Source: Weeksellaceae bacterium (GTDB taxonomy: Bacteria; Bacteroidota; Bacteroidia; Flavobacteriales; Weeksellaceae). From it: DNA of 64,000 nt. The DNA is taken from positions 1-64,000 of the forward strand of contig JAKLPS010000032.1 in assembly GCA_022013695.1 (NCBI GenBank). Direction: 5' to 3'. Shown here in pieces: positions 59,726-64,000 of the stretch. A model generated the notes under the pieces. That model made no database searches and was not told the DNA's origin. It saw only the letters and a list, made by a program, of their open reading frames with translations. The position numbers and the translations under genes were made by a program. Numbering within the stretch: position 1 is the first letter of the stretch; every line of letters begins with the position of its first letter.

Positions 59726-61090
59726 TTAAAGTGAAATCCCGCGACCTGCGTAGAAATCTAAAACTTTGATGCTAAACAGATAGTTGTATTTTGCCTGAGC
59801 CACAGATCCTTGCGCATTTGCATAATTATTTCTGGCCGTTGTCACATCATAGATCGTGGAGCGTCCGGCGTCATAACTTTTCGTAGCAAAATCAAGAGCC
59901 AGTTTTGTGCTTCTTTCCGCTTCCATCGCAGAAATATAAATTTCATAGTTAGAATCGGCGTTAAACTGCGCTTGCTGTATATCCTGCTTCAGCTGGAATT
60001 TTTGTTGTTCCAAATTATTTTTGGCCAGCAGCTCATTGATTTTGGTTTGTTCCACTTGCAACTTTGTAATTCCTTTATTAAAGACCGGAATATTGGCAGA
60101 TAGGCTCAATTGCTGTCCAAAATTGTCGCTGTATTGTTGGGTGAAGTTCCTTTCTTCAATGCCAGTTACGGCTCCAGTCAGCGGATCTATTTCATAACCA
60201 ATGGTGTTTTTATTCAGGAGGTTGTTGTAGAAGCTTCCCAATCCTGCCGTTGCCCTTATTGTTGGATAAAAATTGGTTTTCACGACTTCCGTTTGCGTTT
60301 CGGCCGCTTTGATTCTGATTTCGGCCGCTTTGATCACAGGCTGCGAAGCGTATGCGATGTTCAGAACTTCCTCCACAGTTTCTGTTTGCGGCATCAATTC
60401 GTCCGGAACCGGAATGTCTACCACATCAAAGGCTTTATAATCCTGAAGCTGAAGAAGTTGCGCCATTGCAAACAAGGCTTTTTCTACGTTGATCTGTGCT
60501 GCTTTTACATTTTGTTTTTCTCTTGCAAAAGAAGCGGTTGCTTCTGCCAACACCGTTTGAGCGGTGGTTCCGACTTCCGTGGTGATTTTGGCACGGTCGT
60601 AAAGTTTTTGTGCATTTTCCATTGCACTTTCAGAGATTTTTTTGATTTCTCTGTTGAGCATCACCGATAGATATTGCTGCGCAATTTGAAGTGAAATATT
60701 ATTCTTGATGGTTTCAATGTCCAGCAAGCTTGCGTCCACATCAAAACTTGTCTTTCTCACGGTTTTCTCCAGTCTTCCATTGTTGTAAACCAATACGCTG
60801 GCTCCGATGTTGGCCCCGTTGTAATAGCTGTCATTTCGAATACTTGTGGTGCCGATCAAGGTCTGTCCAAAATTGGCATTGTTTGTCAAGGTGCCAGAAA
60901 CTGCGGGTAAATATTCTCTTTTGGCCATTTCCAGATTTTTGGACTGCACATCTTTGTTGTAAGCCTGCGCCAGAACCTGCAGATTATTTTTAAGCGCATA
61001 ATCCACGCATTCCTGAATCGTCCATCTCTTCTGAGAAAATCCCAAAACACCTAAACACAGGAGCGAAATACAAAACACTTTTTTGAACAT
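59726..61090 (-). CDS. TolC family outer membrane efflux protein
   Basis: The 454-residue protein has a signal peptide (KKVFCISLLCLGVLGFSQ) and then the outer membrane efflux repeat: WTIQECVDYALKNNLQVLAQAYNKDVQSKNLEMAKREYLPAVSG in the first half, and RSTIYDVTTARNNYANAQGSVAQAKYNYLFSIKVLDFYAG at the end. The long coiled helices suit the periplasmic tunnel. It is divergent from the MacB-type operon starting at 61249; the two may work together with a periplasmic adaptor, which is not in the window. Confidence 0.93.
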   Translation of the reverse strand: MFKKVFCISLLCLGVLGFSQKRWTIQECVDYALKNNLQVLAQAYNKDVQSKNLEMAKREYLPAVSGTLTNNANFGQTLIGTTSIRNDSYYNGANIGASVLVYNNGRLEKTVRKTSFDVDASLLDIETIKNNISLQIAQQYLSVMLNREIKKISESAMENAQKLYDRAKITTEVGTTAQTVLAEATASFAREKQNVKAAQINVEKALFAMAQLLQLQDYKAFDVVDIPVPDELMPQTETVEEVLNIAYASQPVIKAAEIRIKAAETQTEVVKTNFYPTIRATAGLGSFYNNLLNKNTIGYEIDPLTGAVTGIEERNFTQQYSDNFGQQLSLSANIPVFNKGITKLQVEQTKINELLAKNNLEQQKFQLKQDIQQAQFNADSNYEIYISAMEAERSTKLALDFATKSYDAGRSTIYDVTTARNNYANAQGSVAQAKYNYLFSIKVLDFYAGRGISL

Positions 61091-61248
61091 AAAGGAAAAA
61101 TTATATACAATAAGACTTCGGAAATGCAGAAATGTTACGCCAACTGCGAATTTTTTTTCAAAGCTTATTTAATTTAAAAATTCAAAATAATTCTTTAGAG
61201 TTGTAACAATTCCGCTGTATGATTTACTTATAATGTAAATTCCCCATA

Positions 61249-61950
61249 ATGTCTCATCCGATTCTAAAAATAGAAGATCTCAACAAATCTTATGACATAG
61301 GCAAGAACAAACTGCACGTGCTGAAGGGTATTAATTTGACGATTAATGAAGGTGAGTTTGTGTCTATTATGGGAAGTTCCGGCTCTGGAAAATCGACTTT
61401 GCTCAACATCATCGGGATTTTGGACGAGGCGGATGACGGCATTTATGAGTTGGATGGCGTTCCCATCAAGCATCTTACAGAAATAAAAGCGGCCGAATAC
61501 CGAAGCCGGTTCATTGGATTTATCTTTCAGTCATTTAATTTGATTAATTACAAAACGGCTTTGGAGAATGTGGCGCTTCCGCTGTACTATCAAAATGTTG
61601 CCAGAAAAGAGAGAACAAAAAAAGCGTTGGAATATCTCGAGAAAGTAGGTCTCAAAGAATGGGCAGAGCACTTGCCCAGCGAACTTTCCGGCGGGCAAAA
61701 GCAAAGAGTGGCGATTGCAAGAGCCTTGATTTCGGAACCAAAATTGATCCTTGCCGACGAGCCGACTGGGGCGCTGGATTCGAAAACCACGTACGATATT
61801 ATGAAACTACTTCAGGACATTAATAATGAGGGAAAAACCCTTGTCGTCGTAACGCACGAGCCTGATGTGGCGGCGCAAACCAAAAGAAATGTTGTCCTGA
61901 AAGATGGCAAAATAGAAAGCGACACGTACATAAAGCAGATCATTCTATAA
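61249..61950 (+). CDS. MacB-type ABC transporter ATP-binding protein
   Basis: The 233-residue ATPase has Walker A GSSGSGKST near 43-51, signature LSGGQKQRVAIARAL near 143-157, Walker B LILADEPTGALDSKT and H-loop VVTHEPDVA. The FQSFNLINYKTALENVALPL motif is typical of the MacB/LolD group, in which ATPase and FtsX-type permease power transport through mechanotransmission. The permease genes follow after 37 bases. Confidence 0.94.
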   Translation: MSHPILKIEDLNKSYDIGKNKLHVLKGINLTINEGEFVSIMGSSGSGKSTLLNIIGILDEADDGIYELDGVPIKHLTEIKAAEYRSRFIGFIFQSFNLINYKTALENVALPLYYQNVARKERTKKALEYLEKVGLKEWAEHLPSELSGGQKQRVAIARALISEPKLILADEPTGALDSKTTYDIMKLLQDINNEGKTLVVVTHEPDVAAQTKRNVVLKDGKIESDTYIKQIIL

Positions 61951-61987
61951 CCCTCAACAATCATTAACCATTAACCCTTAAAAAAAG

Positions 61988-63217
61988 ATGTTTGATTTAG
62001 ACCGCTGGCAAGAAATCTTCAGTTCCATCCGCAGTAACGTATTGCGGACGGTACTCTCTGGGTTCACTGTGGCGCTCGGTCTGTTCATATTCATTGTTTT
62101 ATTTGGGATAGGAAATGGTCTTAATAATTCATTTGCCACGAGGTTCACAAGAGATGCTACCAATATTATTATGATTTGGGCAGGCAAGACGACTGTTCCC
62201 TACGCAGGATTGCAGTCGGAACGAAATATTACTTTTAACAATGACGACTTCGATGCGGTGGTGAAAGAAAGCGAAGGCAAGCTGGAGTATGCATCACCAC
62301 GATACCAAACCAATATGATGGTGAAATATGGCAAAGAAAGTGGTACATATCAGGTAAATGGCGTTTTGGACGAAGAAAAATTTCTGGAGAATCGCACGAT
62401 GATCGATGGGCGATATATCACAGAGCGGGATAATGAGCTAAAGCAAAACGTAGCCTCCATAGGAAGGATGGTCTGGCGCGATTTGATTAGAGATGGGAAT
62501 CCCATTGGGAAAGATCTAAACATCAATGGGACGATGTTCAAAGTTGTGGGCATTTTTGCAGATCCCGGCGGCGATATGGACGAAAGACACATTTCTGTTC
62601 CGCTTTCCACACTGCAACAGATGAAGAAAAGCTCGGACACCATTAGCACTATGATGCTTTCATACAACCCCAATATGACCCCCGATGAGGGTGTACAATA
62701 CGGCAATGAACTAGAGAAAAAAATTAAGGCAAAACACAAAATTTCGCCCGATGATCCGCAAGGCATCAGGCTTAATAACAATGCTGTAAACACACAGGAT
62801 TCTTTTGCTTTCTTGTTTGTGATTACTGCGGTTGTAGGCTTCATTGGACTTGGGACTTTGCTGGCAGGGGTAATAGGCATTAGCAATATTATGGTTTACA
62901 TTGTCAAGGAAAGAACGAAAGAACTGGGCGTGAGAAAGGCACTTGGCGCAAAACCGGCAGAAATTGTAGCGCTTATTTTGCAAGAGAGTATCGTGATTAC
63001 GGTCATTTCCGGCTTGGTAGGCGTGGGGCTCGGTGTTTTAGCGTTAAAGCTGATTGGGAACAATCTCGAGGACTACTTCATCACAGATCCAGCCGTCGGA
63101 TGGGGACTGATTGCGGCGGCGTTTTTCTGCCTCGTGTTTGCAGGCTCTGTTGCAGGGTTTGTACCAGCTTACAAAGCTTCCAAAATCAAACCCATAGAGG
63201 CCCTAAGAAACGATTAA
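61988..63217 (+). CDS. MacB-type ABC transporter permease
   Basis: The 409-residue protein has a first membrane helix (TVLSGFTVALGLFIFIVLFGIGNGL), a large periplasmic MacB-type domain (about 45-280) and three helices in the C-terminal FtsX domain: FAFLFVITAVVGFIGLGTLLAGVIGISNIM, VITVISGLVGVGLGVLALKLIGN and GWGLIAAAFFCLVFAGSVAGF. VKERTKELGVRKALGAKP is the FtsX-coupling motif. It couples to the ATPase upstream. The next gene starts 34 bases later. Confidence 0.93.
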   Translation: MFDLDRWQEIFSSIRSNVLRTVLSGFTVALGLFIFIVLFGIGNGLNNSFATRFTRDATNIIMIWAGKTTVPYAGLQSERNITFNNDDFDAVVKESEGKLEYASPRYQTNMMVKYGKESGTYQVNGVLDEEKFLENRTMIDGRYITERDNELKQNVASIGRMVWRDLIRDGNPIGKDLNINGTMFKVVGIFADPGGDMDERHISVPLSTLQQMKKSSDTISTMMLSYNPNMTPDEGVQYGNELEKKIKAKHKISPDDPQGIRLNNNAVNTQDSFAFLFVITAVVGFIGLGTLLAGVIGISNIMVYIVKERTKELGVRKALGAKPAEIVALILQESIVITVISGLVGVGLGVLALKLIGNNLEDYFITDPAVGWGLIAAAFFCLVFAGSVAGFVPAYKASKIKPIEALRND

Positions 63218-63251
63218 GAGATAAGATTAAAAATCATTCAGCCAAAAAAAA

Positions 63252-64000
63252 GTGAATATAATTTTCAAAAGAGATACCTGGCAAGAGATCTATTATTCCC
63301 TTCGGAACAATAGGCTTAGAACTTTTCTCACGATGATCGGGGTGGGATGGGGTATGTTTTTGTACGTCAGTCTGCTGGGTGCTGCCAACGGGATGGAGAA
63401 TGGTTTTAACAAATTATTTTCTGGATTTGCCACAAACTCGGTCTTTCTGTGGCCACAGACTACCAATATTCCGTATGACGGTTTTGCGAAAGGCAGAAAG
63501 ATGGACCTTCATCTGAAAGATATAGATTTTTTGCAGAGAAAAATCCCGGAAATCGATTACATATCGCCCCAAAGCTCTAGAGGGAACTTCGGGACCTCTG
63601 GAGAGCAAATTTCCCGGAACGGACTGAAAAATACTTATATGATCACCGGCGATTATCCTGTGGGTAACAAGATTTCTAAGAAGAAATTACTATTCGGAAG
63701 ATATATTAATGATGCGGATATTCGGGACAAAAAGAATGTCATCGTTATAGGAGAAGAGATTTACAAAAATCTTTTCGATGCCAAGAAAAATGAAGATCCA
63801 ATAGGCAAATCGGTCAATTTAAAAGGTGTTTTTTTCAAAGTCATCGGCGTTTTTCGCGTATCGAGAAACGGCGGAATGGAGAATGATCACTCGGCCTACA
63901 TTCCTTTTTCTACCTATGCCGGACTATATAATGAAGGTGATAAAGTCGGTTTTTTAGCCATCGTCGGCAAGCCCAATGCAGAAGCGGCGGTCATAGAAAC
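63252..64000 (+). CDS. MacB-type ABC transporter permease, partial (cut by window edge)
   Basis: A GTG at 63252 opens VNIIFKRDTWQEIYYSLRNNRLRTFLTMIGVGWGMFLYVSLLGAANG, a typical start of FtsX/MacB permeases, and stays open to the window end, about 249 codons. The periplasmic domain is visible (GRYINDADIRDKKNVIVIGEEIY and IGKSVNLKGVFFKVIGVFRVSRNGGMENDHSAYIPFSTYAG). It is a second permease beside the first, so a heterodimeric pair with the ATPase at 61249 is likely. Confidence 0.85.
   Translation, partial: MNIIFKRDTWQEIYYSLRNNRLRTFLTMIGVGWGMFLYVSLLGAANGMENGFNKLFSGFATNSVFLWPQTTNIPYDGFAKGRKMDLHLKDIDFLQRKIPEIDYISPQSSRGNFGTSGEQISRNGLKNTYMITGDYPVGNKISKKKLLFGRYINDADIRDKKNVIVIGEEIYKNLFDAKKNEDPIGKSVNLKGVFFKVIGVFRVSRNGGMENDHSAYIPFSTYAGLYNEGDKVGFLAIVGKPNAEAAVIE

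Overview
The window looks like a chromosomal segment of a flavobacterium close to Chryseobacterium (Weeksellaceae, Bacteroidota). The supporting signs are moderate-to-low GC, the near absence of Shine-Dalgarno sequences, Bacteroidota-type -7 elements (TAnnTTTG), a type IX secretion (T9SS) C-terminal sorting domain, an OstA-like protein, a FabV enoyl reductase, DUF6266 and DUF5522 proteins, and intergenic repeats of the 'aaccacaaaagtcacaaa' kind. The genus is an inference from protein resemblance; no search was run.

Region 1 (1-23.9 kb) is a surface-polysaccharide (O-antigen, capsule or exopolysaccharide) locus. It starts with the tail of an ABC-2 permease and its Wzt-like ATPase. A putative methyltransferase, a glycosyltransferase-acetyltransferase fusion and a free acetyltransferase follow. 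A break at 4.4-7.1 kb holds an orphan HTH gene, a repeat array and a DUF6266 gene. From 7.2 to 23.9 kb there is a long co-directional run of GT2, GT4 and GT32-like glycosyltransferases, a WbsX/GH99-like protein and an EpsG-family polymerase candidate. Several broken genes lie among them: two truncated GT2 genes, an acyltransferase-3/SGNH remnant and a GT2 start fragment. This suggests repeated recombination. An 800-bp array of about 14 hairpin units of about 40 bp sits between the last two glycosyltransferases.

Region 2 (23.9-34.9 kb) has a large T9SS cargo protein, an outer-membrane barrel protein, an MscS channel, a SIMPL protein, and the housekeeping genes folB, nadA, gmk, yicC-like, lpxK and a purine nucleoside phosphorylase.

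Region 3 (34.9-41.8 kb) carries an SDR oxidoreductase and a tyrosine/homogentisate degradation cluster: hmgA, a CoA-transferase, hppD, fahA and a flavin reductase-like gene. Together these convert 4-hydroxyphenylpyruvate to fumarate and acetoacetate. The CoA-transferase may activate the acetoacetate.

Region 4 (42-64 kb) is mostly core functions: an ABC exporter, truA, a metallophosphoesterase, an Smr protein, YqgE, pdxH, a class IV aminotransferase-like protein that seems to lack its catalytic lysine, a class III aminotransferase, an OstA-like LPS transport protein coupled to a Fur-family regulator, a Kup potassium transporter, fabV, a lysophospholipid acyltransferase and a NUDIX hydrolase. 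It ends with a TolC-like protein divergent from a MacB-type ATPase and two permeases, the last cut by the window edge.

No rRNA, tRNA, CRISPR array, complete insertion sequence or prophage was recognised. No clearly new system was proven. The least explained structures are the two intergenic hairpin arrays, the DUF6266 gene with its strong promoter, and the small hydrophobic ORFs coupled to glycosyltransferase genes.
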